A DNA stretch of 33,939 nt from Reticulitermes lucifugus (GCA_026260175.1 JAKCWW010005471.1:2406-36344); one strand, 5' to 3'; positions 12,001 to 20,472 are shown, numbered from the stretch's first letter. A program made the numbers and translations. Notes: generated by a model not told the origin, from the letters alone.

Positions 12001-13377
12001 TGACTATTTGTGGATGCCTAGTGTGAAGCATCTTGCTTCATATCTCAGAAACTCTTCAGATGCGAATAGCAGTCAGTGTGAACTAAGCTAAGTCACTTTG
12101 ATGGTGATACAATGTTTTGTTTCATTTTTCCAGGTCCAGTTGTTTGATATTGTAGGGCCAACGAAGATCAATGTAGAGGTGAGCCTGAACAGGTGAGATC
12201 TGCTGACATTTCACCTTGTTTTGTGATATGACATAAAATGAGGCAAGTGGTAAATCTGGGGTGAATGATTGTTGTTTGATTTTTGGCAAGGGCAGGGACT
12301 CTTCTCTTTGCTGCTGCATCTAGGCTGGATCAGCCTCTTATCCAGTGGTTTCCCCAGAGGTGAAGTAATTGCGGTATCAAGTTTGCATAGTGATAGGTTA
12401 TGAATGCAAGGAATAATACCACCATTTTTCCCATATGTCTTCATGGCATGGTGCTTAGCTTTGCATGAGTTATCTTCACACTGTGGTTCTTAATTAAGCA
12501 TGGGGATTTTGTCTTATTGCAGTGCTTGGTTTTAAAGCACTTCAAGGACTTACCTTTCCATGCTTTACACACAAGATGTGTCACTTAAAATATTGGTCTC
12601 TTGCTCTGAGTTCATTCTATGTTTAACAAGAGAAGTGAAAGAAAATTTTGCTTCTTTGTTTTAAGAGTGGACGGTATTTGTCTTTTTACTGAATGAGAAG
12701 ACAAGAAATGTATGTAAAACTTTGATGTAGAAAAAGATCTTGAAAAGCAGCGCCATGGAAGTTTATGATGGAAGAGGGAGGATAATTTTAAGGTGGTTTG
12801 TAAGCAAATAAGTTGTCATGGTGGGAGGTGGATGGGACTTGCTTGGGGTTGTTTTCAGTTGCAGAATTTTGTATTAGTGGTATTGAACATTAGGCTCTAG
12901 TACCAGCAAATTAATTTTCTCTGTGATTACAGGGAATTTCCGTGATAAATATTTGTGAATAGATTAATGTAGAATGACTGAAATAATTTACCATTGATGT
13001 CTAAACTATTAGTAATCATTATAATGAAATTCCTGCTGCTTTCTTGTAGGTTATGACACTAGTCTGGTTGGTTGGCACCACTGTTTTGGAGAAATGTATT
13101 GTCTTTGTCTTCAGAATGAGTGTGGTTAAACAACCCAGAAATCAGTCTTTAAATTACTGTTTATATACATCCTGTAATTACTTGATTGATATAACATAAT
13201 CAGGTGACTTGGGCCCAATTACCCAGTAAACTGTTTTAATGTTGCGGTGTCGGTGGGATGTATGTTGTAGTAACAGATCATAATAAGGTCTTTTAATGTT
13301 GCAGTGTTGGTGGGATGCATGTTGTAGTGACAGATCACAAGAGTCAGAAGAAACAAACGTGGAAGCTGGAGACATGA
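3002..13377 (+). CDS. HSPA14: HSPA14 (Hsp70-like protein 14), complete ten-exon gene span
   Basis: The coding exons join to 1509 bases, giving 502 residues plus TGA; human HSPA14 is about 509. HSPA14 is the animal counterpart of yeast Ssz1. It pairs with DNAJC2/MPP11 in the ribosome-associated complex, which stimulates the nascent-chain Hsp70 on cytosolic ribosomes. The motifs are in order. Phosphate-1 is GIHVGNTAAC (residues 6-15). The ATPase-domain VGLAAK follows at the start of exon 3, with Hsp70's catalytic lysine position kept. EPSAAVLAYG is in exon 4. Phosphate-2 is LGGETLD (200-206). The adenosine motif is LSGGATKMPKLQQ (336-348). The last ~100 residues are a short beta-type substrate domain with no alpha-helical lid, as in the family. 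Intron phases are 0,0,1,2,2,0,0,0,2, and all introns are GT-AG. The Hsp70 GGGT loop reads GGET here, consistent with the weak or absent ATPase reported for this family. Confidence 0.93.
3270..3460 (+). repeat. Tandem duplication of a ~95-base unit in HSPA14 intron 1
   Basis: Copy 1 (3270-3366) and copy 2 (3367-3460) both run from CCAC(A/G)GAGTCTGAATTTT to GAATACAGAATATGCTTCTG and TATGATGAGG. The few differences are mainly short indels in T runs. Confidence 0.9.
3785..4420 (+). repeat. Strongly diverged minisatellite in HSPA14 intron 1
   Basis: A loose ~90-120-base unit recurs: GTCA(C/G)TAAAATGGAACCT, then AAGGCTAACCTT, then TGGAATA, then TTTTTGTT and CTTGG. Recognisable copies of the AAAATGGAACCT core occur near 3885, 3955, 4090, 4200 and 4300. 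Divergence is high, so the array is old. Confidence 0.65.
4947..5027 (+). CDS. HSPA14: HSPA14 exon 2
   Basis: 27 codons, phase 0 on both sides, acceptor tttttgtgtag, donor GTAAGT. Encodes VIANDSGDRVTPAVVAF, the conserved Hsp70 segment that follows phosphate-1. Confidence 0.93.
5762..5999 (+). CDS. HSPA14: HSPA14 exon 3
   Basis: Starts IVGLAAKSGLARN and ends at a phase-1 GTAAGC donor. The middle (about residues 60-90) is the least conserved part of the protein. It then recovers with LRYEIKRGDKV and FTPEDVATCIFKKM, matching the family's PEDVA..IF.KM helix. Confidence 0.92.
6664..6862 (+). CDS. HSPA14: HSPA14 exon 4
   Basis: Acceptor tgtttcag, donor GTATGT inside the codon after EE. Encodes VVLAIPVHFQQNSRQTV and the strongly conserved VISEPSAAVLAYGVG. 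The frame reads on past the donor for a short way, but the phase-2 join to exon 5 restores the phosphate-2 motif. Confidence 0.92.
6863..7710. other. HSPA14 intron 4, 5' part
   Basis: Intronic, no exon supported. A purine-rich block at about 7370-7520 is unlike the rest of the intron and may be a transposon remnant, but I do not recognise it. Confidence 0.35.
7711..7897. mobile_element. Tigger/pogo-like MITE in HSPA14 intron 4
   Basis: Terminal inverted repeats CAATCGAACTCGGTTGTAA and (inverted) CAGTCAAACCCGGTTATAA match at 15 of 19 positions. TA sits immediately outside both ends (7709-7710 and 7898-7899), the Tc1/mariner-superfamily target duplication. The 187-base interior is non-coding. 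Confidence 0.75.
8548..8709 (+). CDS. HSPA14: HSPA14 exon 5
   Basis: Acceptor ttttgttgcag, donor GTAAGG. Encodes VVYRLGGETLDVTVVQVNAG (phosphate-2 region) and NLGGNKFTRILADYLAGEF. The GGET variant of the loop keeps the threonine and aspartate but replaces the third glycine. Confidence 0.93.
9341..9599 (+). CDS. HSPA14: HSPA14 exon 6
   Basis: Acceptor caccttgtag, donor GTGTGT. Encodes subdomain IIB: RSMVKLRSAAENCKHILSTV, then DFSYNITRARFENLIMP, then a helix VHEVLEKAGL. These align block for block with other HSPA14 and Hsp70 proteins. Confidence 0.93.
9657..9842 (+). repeat. Possible dispersed-repeat fragment in HSPA14 intron 6
   Basis: The segment translating as ILSQDSQSMGWESN resembles a peptide often seen in repeat-derived frames of cockroach and termite genomes (..LSQDS..GRDSN..). 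No ends or target duplications are visible. Recognition is from memory only. Confidence 0.25.
10318..10533 (+). CDS. HSPA14: HSPA14 exon 7
   Basis: 72 codons, phase 0 at both ends, acceptor aaaatgtgtgcag, donor GTAAAC. Holds the adenosine-binding motif LSGGATKMPKLQQAV, then ELFPDAEVLSGISPDEVIAT and the last ATPase-domain helix GAAKQGSYLA. It ends in the linker toward the substrate domain. Confidence 0.94.
11000..11161 (+). CDS. HSPA14: HSPA14 exon 8
   Basis: 54 codons, acceptor taattgtag, donor GTGACA. Encodes IPALTPVPVKRAQVHTI and VTVELYEADGDSCGAPLLF, the two beta strands that in ordinary Hsp70s start the substrate-binding domain (TPLP.. and ..VYEG). Confidence 0.92.
11217..11475 (+). mobile_element. 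LINE 3' end in HSPA14 intron 8, interrupted by an assembly gap
   Basis: Before the gap the frame reads GEGRGAYRVLVGRPKG. After it comes SAVMNLRVP, a stop, then NAGNFLTS. These are the C-terminal residues of a LINE protein common in insects (..YRVLVGKPEG.. ..VMNLRVP.NAGNFL..). A 3' UTR with CTTCTCAAGAAGGACTCTGC and a (TTAG)n tail at about 11458-11472 follows. Same strand as the gene. Confidence 0.8.
11276..11360. other. Assembly gap (85 N)
   Basis: Run of N inside the LINE 3' end. The missing bases should encode the rest of the LINE C-terminus, so the true gap length may differ from 85. Confidence 0.98.
11695..11850 (+). mobile_element. Second, older LINE 3' end in HSPA14 intron 8
   Basis: Degenerate match to the same 3' end: FELAWYKTHYGRS, then GAGCAGGAAATATTTTGATC, then TCCTGCCAAAACACTGTACT. 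The last block aligns with TCTCAAGAAGGACTCTGCTC of the copy at 11361-11460. Same orientation as the first copy. Confidence 0.55.
12134..12192 (+). CDS. HSPA14: HSPA14 exon 9
   Basis: Short 59-base exon, acceptor ttcatttttccag. It encodes VQLFDIVGPTKINVEVSLN and ends at GTGAGA in phase 2. An internal GTGAGC after GTAGAG (12178) is a second possible donor, but only the 12192 site gives a phase that joins exon 10. Confidence 0.88.
13234..13290 (+). pseudogene. Decayed tandem duplicate of HSPA14 exon 10
   Basis: A 57-base unit precedes the real exon and repeats its acceptor region and first ~15 codons (offset exactly 57). Over the first 47 bases I count 4 differences. In this copy the acceptor AG is GG (GCGGTG versus GCAGTG), so it should not be spliced. 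If it were used it would encode VGGMYVVVTDHNKVF then stop. Confidence 0.8.
13305..13377 (+). CDS. HSPA14: HSPA14 exon 10 (terminal coding exon)
   Basis: Acceptor aatgttgcag; encodes VGGMHVVVTDHKSQKKQTW and three more residues before TGA. Human HSPA14 ends similarly with a (D)GSLHVTCTDQ-type strand, so this is the true C-terminus. Confidence 0.87.
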
Positions 13378-13427
13378 TGTTGTGAACTGTAGACTAGGTG
13401 TATGTAAATGTGGTGTCAGTTGTAAGC

Positions 13428-13433
13428 AATAAA
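13428..13433 (+). terminator. Polyadenylation signal AATAAA of HSPA14
   Basis: AATAAA about 50 bases past the stop codon, followed by a T-rich stretch (AATTTTTGTACACA). It implies a very short 3' UTR; longer alternatives downstream cannot be excluded. Confidence 0.65.
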
Positions 13434-13544
13434 TAATTTTTGTACACATAGCTCCTCAGTGTCACATCTAAGTCATCCAGCCATCCTGTGGGTACCACAT
13501 GTTCTTCAGATCAGGAAGAGGAGATGGCATGAATCGAACCATTT

Positions 13545-13925
13545 GTCCCAGACTGTGCCATAGCTTGGGCATTTGCCAGCCTCTTACTGCAGAGGCCCAG
13601 GTTCAATCCAAAGGTGGTGTATGAAGGTTTTTTGATGGTCAGAGTAACACTGGGGTCCCTGAGTACTTTGGTTTTTCCCTGCCAGTTATCATCCTAGTAG
13701 TGCTACATACTCTTTCCACCATCCAGGGCTGGTACAGTAGGCCCAGTTCCAGCTGCAGTACCAAAGGACTTGGCCTCACTTCACCCAAAGAATATATGAA
13801 AAGGTATTCACCTTGTCTAGTGCCAAAGAATGTATAAAGCCTTAAATCCACTCCGTGTGAATAGTGCTTAGGCCACAGGGTGCCACGGGTTCTTAACTCT
13901 CAGATAATGTGACTGGAGAATGAAG
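13545..13925 (+). mobile_element. tRNA-derived SINE, family E, downstream of HSPA14
   Basis: A box-B-like GGTTCAATCC (13610-13619) lies about 40 bases after a weak box-A-like TAGCTTGGGC. A long SINE body follows (for example GGTTTTTCCCTGCCAGTTATC). No clear tail or target duplication was found, and the 3' end is estimated. Confidence 0.55.
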
Positions 13926-14400
13926 CTAAATTGTCATTGTCATGTGGAAGTTACTCTTTCATGGCCACATTGCACAACCATAATCTTGCATATGCCAGTT
14001 GAAACCTGTTAGTAGGGCAGGTGGTTTTACTGGTGATATCACAAACAGTAATACCATCAGACTGTTTAGCTCATGCAGCAGTTAGCATGAATTGCACAAG
14101 TAACTCCTGATCAGTTGTTTAGCAGGGCTGATGTTTTCTGTGGTGTCCCCACTAATTGTCTGCTAATTAGCATTGTCCAAGTAATATGGCCTTCCTTCCA
14201 TCCAAGTTATGTCACAGTAATTGAAGGTGGAGAGATGTACAGGAGTCTGGAATGTAGATCATCCAGCAGGAACTTTGATATTCTGCATCTCTTATTTATC
14301 TGATGTTCATTTATTATAGACAGAAATGTGCTGGTGGCAGCTAATCATCAGCAGAGAAGCTCCACTATATGTGGGCATTGATGTTTGTTTCCACTTTTGC
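13926..14400. other. Intergenic, nothing recognised
   Basis: AT-rich, CpG-poor. Still compositionally like the HSPA14 locus. No gene, RNA or repeat recognised. Confidence 0.35.
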
Positions 14401-14430
14401 TGTATCTTGAAACAGTTTGGATATTATGCT

Positions 14431-14478
14431 ACATACATACATACACACATACATACATACATACATACATACATACAT
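14431..14478 (+). repeat. (ACAT)n microsatellite
   Basis: About twelve tandem ACAT units with one ACAC interruption near 14443. Confidence 0.95.
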
Positions 14479-14576
14479 GTAGCATACATAGATGAGAAAT
14501 GCATACAAAGTTTTGGGTGGAGTTCCTGAAGGAAACAGACTGCTTAGGAAATATAGCCATACATGTGTTGGGAATA

Positions 14577-14752
14577 CAGTAAAACCCCTATTTAATGAAT
14601 TGCTGGGGGATTAGAATATATTTAATTAAATCGAGCTTTTCATTAAATGGAGGTTTTCAATTAAAATGAGTTAATATTGTCGGGACATGAGAAAATCATC
14701 ACTAAATCCGGGATTTCACTAAATGCGGGAACATTAAATCGGGGTTTTACTG
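14577..14752. mobile_element. Tigger/pogo-like MITE (176 bp)
   Basis: Perfect terminal inverted repeats CAGTAAAACCCC and GGGGTTTTACTG, flanked by TA on each side (14575-14576 and 14753-14754). The interior repeats ATTAAAT-type motifs (subterminal repeats) and has no coding frame. A clean, well-delimited non-autonomous Tc1/mariner-superfamily element. Confidence 0.9.
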
Positions 14753-14844
14753 TATTAAGTTGGATCTGAAGGAAATGATACTGAGGGTATGGACTGTGCT
14801 CAGTTAGCTAAGGATTTTGTGCATATGTTGAATGAACATTTCTG

Positions 14845-14935
14845 GTTAAATAAGGCAAGGAATTATCTTGACCAGCTTGAAGACTGTTTATGTTTTTCAA
14901 GGAGGATTCTGCTGCATGGAGTTTGTTAACAGAAG
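14845..14935 (+). mobile_element. LINE 3'-UTR fragment
   Basis: AAGGCAAGGAATTATCTTGAC and TTTTCAAGGAGGATTCTGCT align with the 3' end of the LINE in HSPA14 intron 8 (positions 11395-11460). Old, 5'-truncated copy. Confidence 0.6.
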
Positions 14936-16770
14936 GATGATAATGAACACCGACAAAATGCAAAAGTTTCTGTCCTGAAGTGGGTCAATTAAGACAGTTT
15001 TGCACTGTTTCTGAATGTGGATAATTTTTATTGTGATGATAATATCACACCTTGATGCATGACATCCAGTTGGGTATTCAGTAAATTATGTGCAATTAAG
15101 AAACACAGTCCAGCACAACTTAATTTATTGGAAAACAAATATTTTGCATTTCCACAGTAAAGTATATGTTTGACCCTTAGTGGGTCCAAATGTGTAGCTG
15201 TTATAACCATTGGAGGTAATTATTTACTTTATTTAGATGAATCAAAGTTAATTCTGGAATATAGCGACAGAGAATGCAGGTGTTAGGAGGGAAGTCAGTG
15301 GCATCTGGTAGTTAACAAAAGGGCATTATGGTAGCAGGGAGGAAGGTAGGTTACAAGAACAGAAAGTGAGAGAAGTGGAGGTTAGCATAGCATAGGAGAT
15401 GCTGCATGTCAGTACAAAGGATACTTTAGTTTGTCACACATTTGTCAATGTCAAATTTAATGGGGTTTTAGAGTTTGTTAGGTCAGTCAAAATTCGAGGG
15501 TTTGACAGTTTTTCGAGATGTAAATCACGAGGGGGTGGATACCATGATAGTAATGGTAGCACATTAAAATTGTCCGGTAGAAGACGCTCATACGGGGTTT
15601 ACGTAAATTACGTTAAGGGATACCGCGTCAGTCATTAGGAACCAATGGGGAGTTAAAATACAAAATTTTAAAGTTTTGGACCTATTGGGGGGATTGCTAA
15701 ATTTACATACGACCAATCAAACTACTTAAGAAAAATTAGAGTAGGGAAGATTTTGAACAAGGGAACCAGATTTGCTTACAGTAGCGAACGACACAGAAGT
15801 ATTTCGGCTTTCTTAGAGGGAGGACGCACGATCGTATCACTCGTAAATTTCGGATAAGAGCTACAGACAAAATTCTTTAATTAGAAATTGATAAATTATT
15901 GCTACGGTGTACAGTGAGTAAATAATTGTGTTAAATTGGACTTAAGTGGTTTACACCAGTTTTGGAACTATTAATTAACAAAGTTGTGAAGTATAGTGAC
16001 CCCAAACAACAAAGTGAGGAAAACTTAGAGAAATATGGGTCAGCTTGGATATTTACTGGATCACATTAGCCCAGGACTGTATCCAGTAACAACATTTTGG
16101 GTTCAGCTGCAGGAGAGCTACTTATTAGGCCAGCTTAGTGAGTAGTTATGTCTGCCCAAGGATAAGACTTTCTTTTGACAGACGTCCATCATGGCTTAGT
16201 CACCGGAGCCTTGTATTTGTAAAACCAATGTGCACTACTTTACCATGAAATTGGTATGATAGGTTTTGTGTGTCATGTCTTACCTCTTAACAGCTGCATT
16301 TTGTGTCAAGAGAATTTCCATATCCTTGAGTGAAGTGATAATTTAAATTTATAATTGAAACTTAGCGGTCGTTAGTACAGGGGTTTGTGTCGTTAGTTCA
16401 TGTGACTTTCGTGAATTTGATAAAGTTATGCTGCAGCTGCCAGTACTTTGTGAACGAGAGCGCATTTATCACGTTATTCCAGATCCCACCGGTTTTTCGG
16501 CACGTATCGAATCACGTGACTTATCTGACCCTGATATACTGTCGGTCCAATCAGGTGTTTTTACTGATTTTACAGATTCTCCTCGTGGGGTAAAACGATT
16601 CCCAAAGTCAGCGGAAAGGCGCCACTTTGGATCACTGATGTTTTTGATTCCAGCACTGCGTTTGTTTCCATGCAGTGGGTGACGTGATTTGTAGTACATA
16701 CATTGTAATACGTCTGTTAGGCCTAGACGAAGTCACGTCAAGTCTGATAGTAGCCGAGAAAGTAATGAAA
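14936..16770. other. Intergenic region spanning the CpG boundary
   Basis: No exon, RNA gene or known element recognised. CpG density rises sharply near 15,480. The CpG-rich block 16380-16740 (with ATCACGTGACTTATCTGACC) has an open frame on each strand of about 75-84 codons. They match nothing I know and look like two readings of one repeat or regulatory block. Confidence 0.3.
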
Positions 16771-16778
16771 ATTATCTG

Positions 16779-16860
16779 AGTTTCAGGCTTCCGCCGCGGT
16801 GAAGTTTGATCCTTCGTTCTTCTGGAATGTTACGCGGCGTAGGTTGGTAGCCCAAGATAA
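16779..16860 (+). mobile_element. Foldback-family element, truncated copy
   Basis: Begins with TTTCAGGCTTCCGCCGCGGT, then TTCTTCTGGAATGTTACGCG. These match the head and first arm of the copies at 17665 and 25493. The second arm is absent, so no hairpin remains. Confidence 0.65.
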
Positions 16861-16872
16861 AGACACACCCAA

Positions 16873-16916
16873 GGGGGGGGGGGTGGCTGCCGGCCTGCCC
16901 CCCCCACCCCGCAAAT
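16873..16916. repeat. Poly-G tract facing a poly-C tract
   Basis: Eleven G followed about 14 bases later by eight C, A, four C. Could fold as a hairpin or form quadruplexes. Tract length is error-prone in assembly. Confidence 0.7.
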
Positions 16917-17069
16917 CGACATTTAAAGAAACAAATTTTGTAGACACGATGATATCAAACGTTTTACGCGATTTACCCTTCAGCCAAAATGAGCCACTGA
17001 AATTGGCTGATGGTTAGTACATTTGAATTCTTAAAAAGAAAAAACTTAGGATGTCTTGGATGAAATTAA

Positions 17070-17070
17070 N
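17070..17070. other. Single ambiguous base next to a poly-A run
   Basis: One N precedes a run of 17 A (17072-17088), likely a sequencing uncertainty. Confidence 0.9.
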
Positions 17071-17463
17071 TAAAAAAAAAAAAAAAAAACACAAGATTAT
17101 ACCTTGTGATTTAAATTAGGCGAGTAAGTCAAGGAACATGTAGTTATATTTGTATGCACATAAATGCAGTTGCAGTGTTACGTTACAGTTATACTTACGA
17201 AATTATTTGATAACAGTTTTAAAAATCAAATTATATATAGCCTCAGGGTCAGCCCCCACCCCCTTTCAATGAAAAAAATGTGGGTGCGCACCTGGTCCAA
17301 GAAGAATTCTTGGCCTGCGAAGATAGGTTGTCCCGAAACGTCGGTAACCAACTGCCAACGTACTCCGCGTAGCATCCCAAAAGAGCGAAGGCCCCCCCAC
17401 GAAAATTGATTTAGTACTGGCACGGGATTGAACTGCGTTAGTCCTGGCCTAATTTGAAGTATA

Positions 17464-18158
17464 CAGTCAAACCTACGTTGACCACCTTCGGTTCCATTCA
17501 AAGCCGTCCAGGTTATACACGTGGCCAACTTGCGGAAACCGCTTGACACTATGACAATTGAACTGTGCACTATCACTTGTGCGAATGTGCAGTTCAGACT
17601 GCAGAGACAGGTGGTCGAATTGGAAAGCAGGTACATAAGGCGGTCAATGAATAGGGATTTTGAACCTTGATTTCAGGCTTCCGCCGCGATGTTGATGAAA
17701 TCTGTGGTCTTCTGGGTAATTACACGGCGTCGTGTGGTAATTATTTACCACACGACGCCGTGTAATTACCCAGAATACCACAGATTTCAGGGATTTTGAA
17801 GTACAGTGATGGGTCAGTTGCCACTAGAAAATTCCAATCTATTGTCCATACTTGTGGACAAAGGATGGAGGGTGAATGGGCAAAAGGTAGTTCTGCTAAT
17901 GAATTAGTATTTCCGCCTATGTACAGTTGACACAAAAACTGCACAACACTTTCGTTTGGCCAAAGTAGGGCTGTTGAACTTATACGTAAAGAACAGCACT
18001 AAATATGAAGCTGTAGCCAAGATTCAAGATATGTAGGTGGCCAATTATGGAGTAATGAATATGTGTAATATCATAGGAATTTGCCCGTTCCGTGAAAGTA
18101 GGGCCAACTGTGGCAGGTGGCCAATTTACACGGATGTCTAACTTCACAGATTGTACTG
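17464..18158. mobile_element. Probable 695-bp Tigger-like element carrying a nested foldback insertion
   Basis: Left end is TA then CAGTCAAACCTACGTTGACC. Right end, inverted, is CAGTACAATCTGTGAAGTTA then TA outside. Subterminal GTGGCCAA motifs recur near both ends in opposite orientation. The terminal repeats are diverged beyond the first CAGT, so the pairing is plausible rather than certain. Confidence 0.45.
17665..17789. mobile_element. Foldback (hairpin) element with 11-bp target duplication
   Basis: A head (CCTTGATTTCAGGCTTCCGC, then CGCGATGTTGA) is followed by a 45-base arm (17696-17740), a 4-base loop TTAT and its inverted partner (17745-17789). The arms have a single mismatch. GGGATTTTGAA is repeated exactly on both sides (17654-17664 and 17790-17800). 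A related copy at 25493-25600 starts with the same CCTTGATTT right after its own flanking duplication, which fixes the left end. Confidence 0.85.
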
Positions 18159-18539
18159 TATTTGGAATTTGCTTGGAGGGATTGAGCATACGCACTGCAA
18201 ACCTCGGCTGGAATAGCCGGAGTTCCGGCTAAGCTTCGAACGGGACATGTTCAGAATCAGCTTGTTGCGAAATCCTTTTTCCAAATTGGTGTGGGAAGAA
18301 TTGCATTTAAGCGTTATTGCAATCACCATGACGCTCTTTCATTTCCCGCATAACCAAATATCTGACTTCGAGGTGGGGGGGGGGGCTGTTAAGTAAATGA
18401 ATGTCTACCTAACTTACACTCATTAACTACTTAAATAACTGCTGACCGTTAACCGATAAAATTAATGTCTCATAAGTTGGCAAAATAAATAACGGGCTAA
18501 GTACTTCACTAACAGTTTTTCTGAGTGCGGGTTACATGC
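18159..18539. other. Intergenic, nothing recognised
   Basis: Contains a G11 run near 18376. No coding or repeat family recognised. Confidence 0.35.
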
Positions 18540-19130
18540 CGCGCCATATCACCCTTATTTGGTTGAGACGTCCGTGGCGAAAATGGCTCCGTATTATGCA
18601 CTGTTTTCTGTTTCCTTACGTCCTGTCGCTTTGGCACAAGTATTCTCCCCGGCACTTGTTTAATTCATCCTTTTGGGGTGAATGACAATCTTATAGCTCT
18701 GCCGACTACTGTCTTGTGCTCTGTGCGATTGTTTTGTTTTGTGAGCGCGCCATCACGAGCGCTAGTCGCTCTCCAGCCACGGCAGGGAGAGGTTGTGCTG
18801 CTTTGAAGGCGAGTTTGACTGTGCCTACACGGGACATCTCAAAGCTTCGTGGAAGCAATTCCTGGTAAGTCACACGTCCGCATTCTTGTCATTGTCGGTA
18901 AGTGAAAATAATTCACTAAGGCGGTTGTTATTGACATTGTAAACTTTTTCCATCATATGATGGAGGGATTAGGTTCATCCGAAACGTTGGTGCATATGCA
19001 CTGGACTGCACGGTGTTATATCCCAGAAGACGGTGGCATCGTTTTATTGATGCTTGCTACGGACGTTACAACGGTAATCAGAGTGGAGCGTTGTGCACGC
19101 ATGTGGTATGTGCGTTTTTGTGATTTCACG
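18540..19130 (+). promoter_or_regulatory. CpG-rich block, possible promoter with non-coding first exon
   Basis: By hand count about 36 CpG in 600 bases, against 3 in 12541-13140. It contains AGCGCGCCATCACGAGCGCT and a strong splice donor CCTG/GTAAGT at 18863-18870. This would fit a first exon of a + strand gene continuing past the window, but no coding exon was matched to it. All sequence after 15.5 kb is relatively CpG-rich, which weakens the case. Confidence 0.25.
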
Positions 19131-19879
19131 TGACGTTAACAGTCGTGTTCATTGTTGATACAAACCTAGTGCTGGGTGATGTTCATTTACGATGTGACGC
19201 TTGTAACTTGTATGCAGGAGGTGCCCAGTTTGAATCTTAATCAAGTCTCCTGGCGCATCCGATTTATTGTGGTTCTCCTCACTTCTGCAGACGAATTTCA
19301 AGACATTACCTTGAAAAAGGGCACGATCGCTTCTTTTCTCATCGTTTCAAGTTCACCCAACGTGATCATTGGACTCTTAAGCTGTCGATATGACATATAA
19401 TAACGTGTGATCCTTCCTTCATGTTGATATATTTATTGCAAATACATATGTTGTTGGGGTCGCGTACTTCCGGGGAAGGGTATCAGGTTACAAATATTTG
19501 GAAACAGAGCCCAGGGAAACGTTTTTACGTGTGAATGCTGAAGTCTGTAGTGAATGGACACTTCAATAACAAGGAACTTTGTGAGCTATGTACCTCACCT
19601 GCTATTATTTGGTTAGTCAAGTAAAGGGCGCATTAGACTGAATTTTAGGGGGAAAATTCGAAGGTGTCCTCCTCTTGGCTTAGCGGTGTTGAACCTGCTA
19701 GGAGTTAGTTGGACTATGCCTATTATTGACACTACAGTTAGACAGTCATAATGTCTGTCGTTGACAAAGCTAATCAGCAACGCAGATAAGACACTACCGA
19801 AAGTACACGCAAGTTTTACGAGTAGTGTATTTTGCTAAGTAATAACTGCCTCAAGAAGGTTTCAAACAGGAGCTGTAGA
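19131..19879. other. Intergenic, nothing recognised
   Basis: No gene or repeat recognised. Short open frames lack family features. Confidence 0.35.
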
Positions 19880-20472
19880 CTTTGGGTGTCCAACCCGCGG
19901 TCAAATTGCGACCCGCGACCACATTTGCGAATTATTTGTGTACTGTAAAAATAGCACGGCAGTTTTTGAAAGAAAAATTTTGAGAAGAATATTTGGGGCA
20001 ATTAAAGTAAATGAAAATTGGAGAAAGCAACATAACAAGGAACTAATGCAGATGTTTGGAGATTTAGCTATACTGTCATTTGTTAGAATAAGGCGGCTCA
20101 AATGGACTGGTCATGTTAACAGAATGGAGAGTAAAAGAACAGTAAGTCAAGTATTTAATAATAATCCCCAAGGAAGTCGACCAAGAGGACGACGAAGAAA
20201 CAGATGGTGGAATTGTGTAAAAACAGATATGAAGAAGTGTAAAATTAACAACTGGAAAGAAAGGTCAAGAAATAGAGTGGACTGGGAAAGCGCCATTAAG
20301 GAGGCGAAGGTCCGCATTGGACTGTAGTACCACCGAAGAAGAAGAAAAAAAATAGCACAATAATTTAGGAGGTTAGGCATACCACTTATTGTGATTTTTA
20401 CGCGTGCGGCCCGCGAACCAGCCCACAATAACGGCTGTGGCCCTGTTCCAAAAAAATGTTGGACACCCGTGC
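19880..20472. mobile_element. hAT-like non-autonomous element split by a LINE insertion
   Basis: Imperfect inverted ends share GGGTGTCCAAC (left 19883-19893; inverted on the right at about 20456-20468). Inside are GC-rich ACCCGCGACC and GCGGCCCGCG blocks typical of animal hAT elements of the GGTGTCCAAC type. No convincing 8-bp duplication was found. The element is interrupted at 19958-20347. Confidence 0.5.
19958..20347 (+). mobile_element. 5'-truncated LINE with intact C-terminal frame and 11-bp duplication
   Basis: Open frame to TAG at 20325-20327 encodes FERKILRRIFG, WRKQHNKELMQ, RLKWTGHVNRM and RPRGRRRNRWW. These are the C-terminal region of an RTE/Jockey-type insect LINE protein. It ends in GAAGAAGAAAAA. 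AAAAATAGCAC is repeated exactly at 19947-19957 and 20348-20358, delimiting the insertion. The uninterrupted frame suggests a younger insertion than the other LINE pieces. It is too short to contain the reverse-transcriptase catalytic core. Confidence 0.85.

Noticed and set aside
12134..12177. Alternative shorter form of HSPA14 exon 9 ending at the GTGAGC donor
   Set aside because: Would leave phase 0, which does not join exon 10; the 12192 donor restores the family's C-terminal strand.
14431..14478. CRISPR-like array
   Set aside because: Plain ACAT microsatellite without spacers, in an animal genome.
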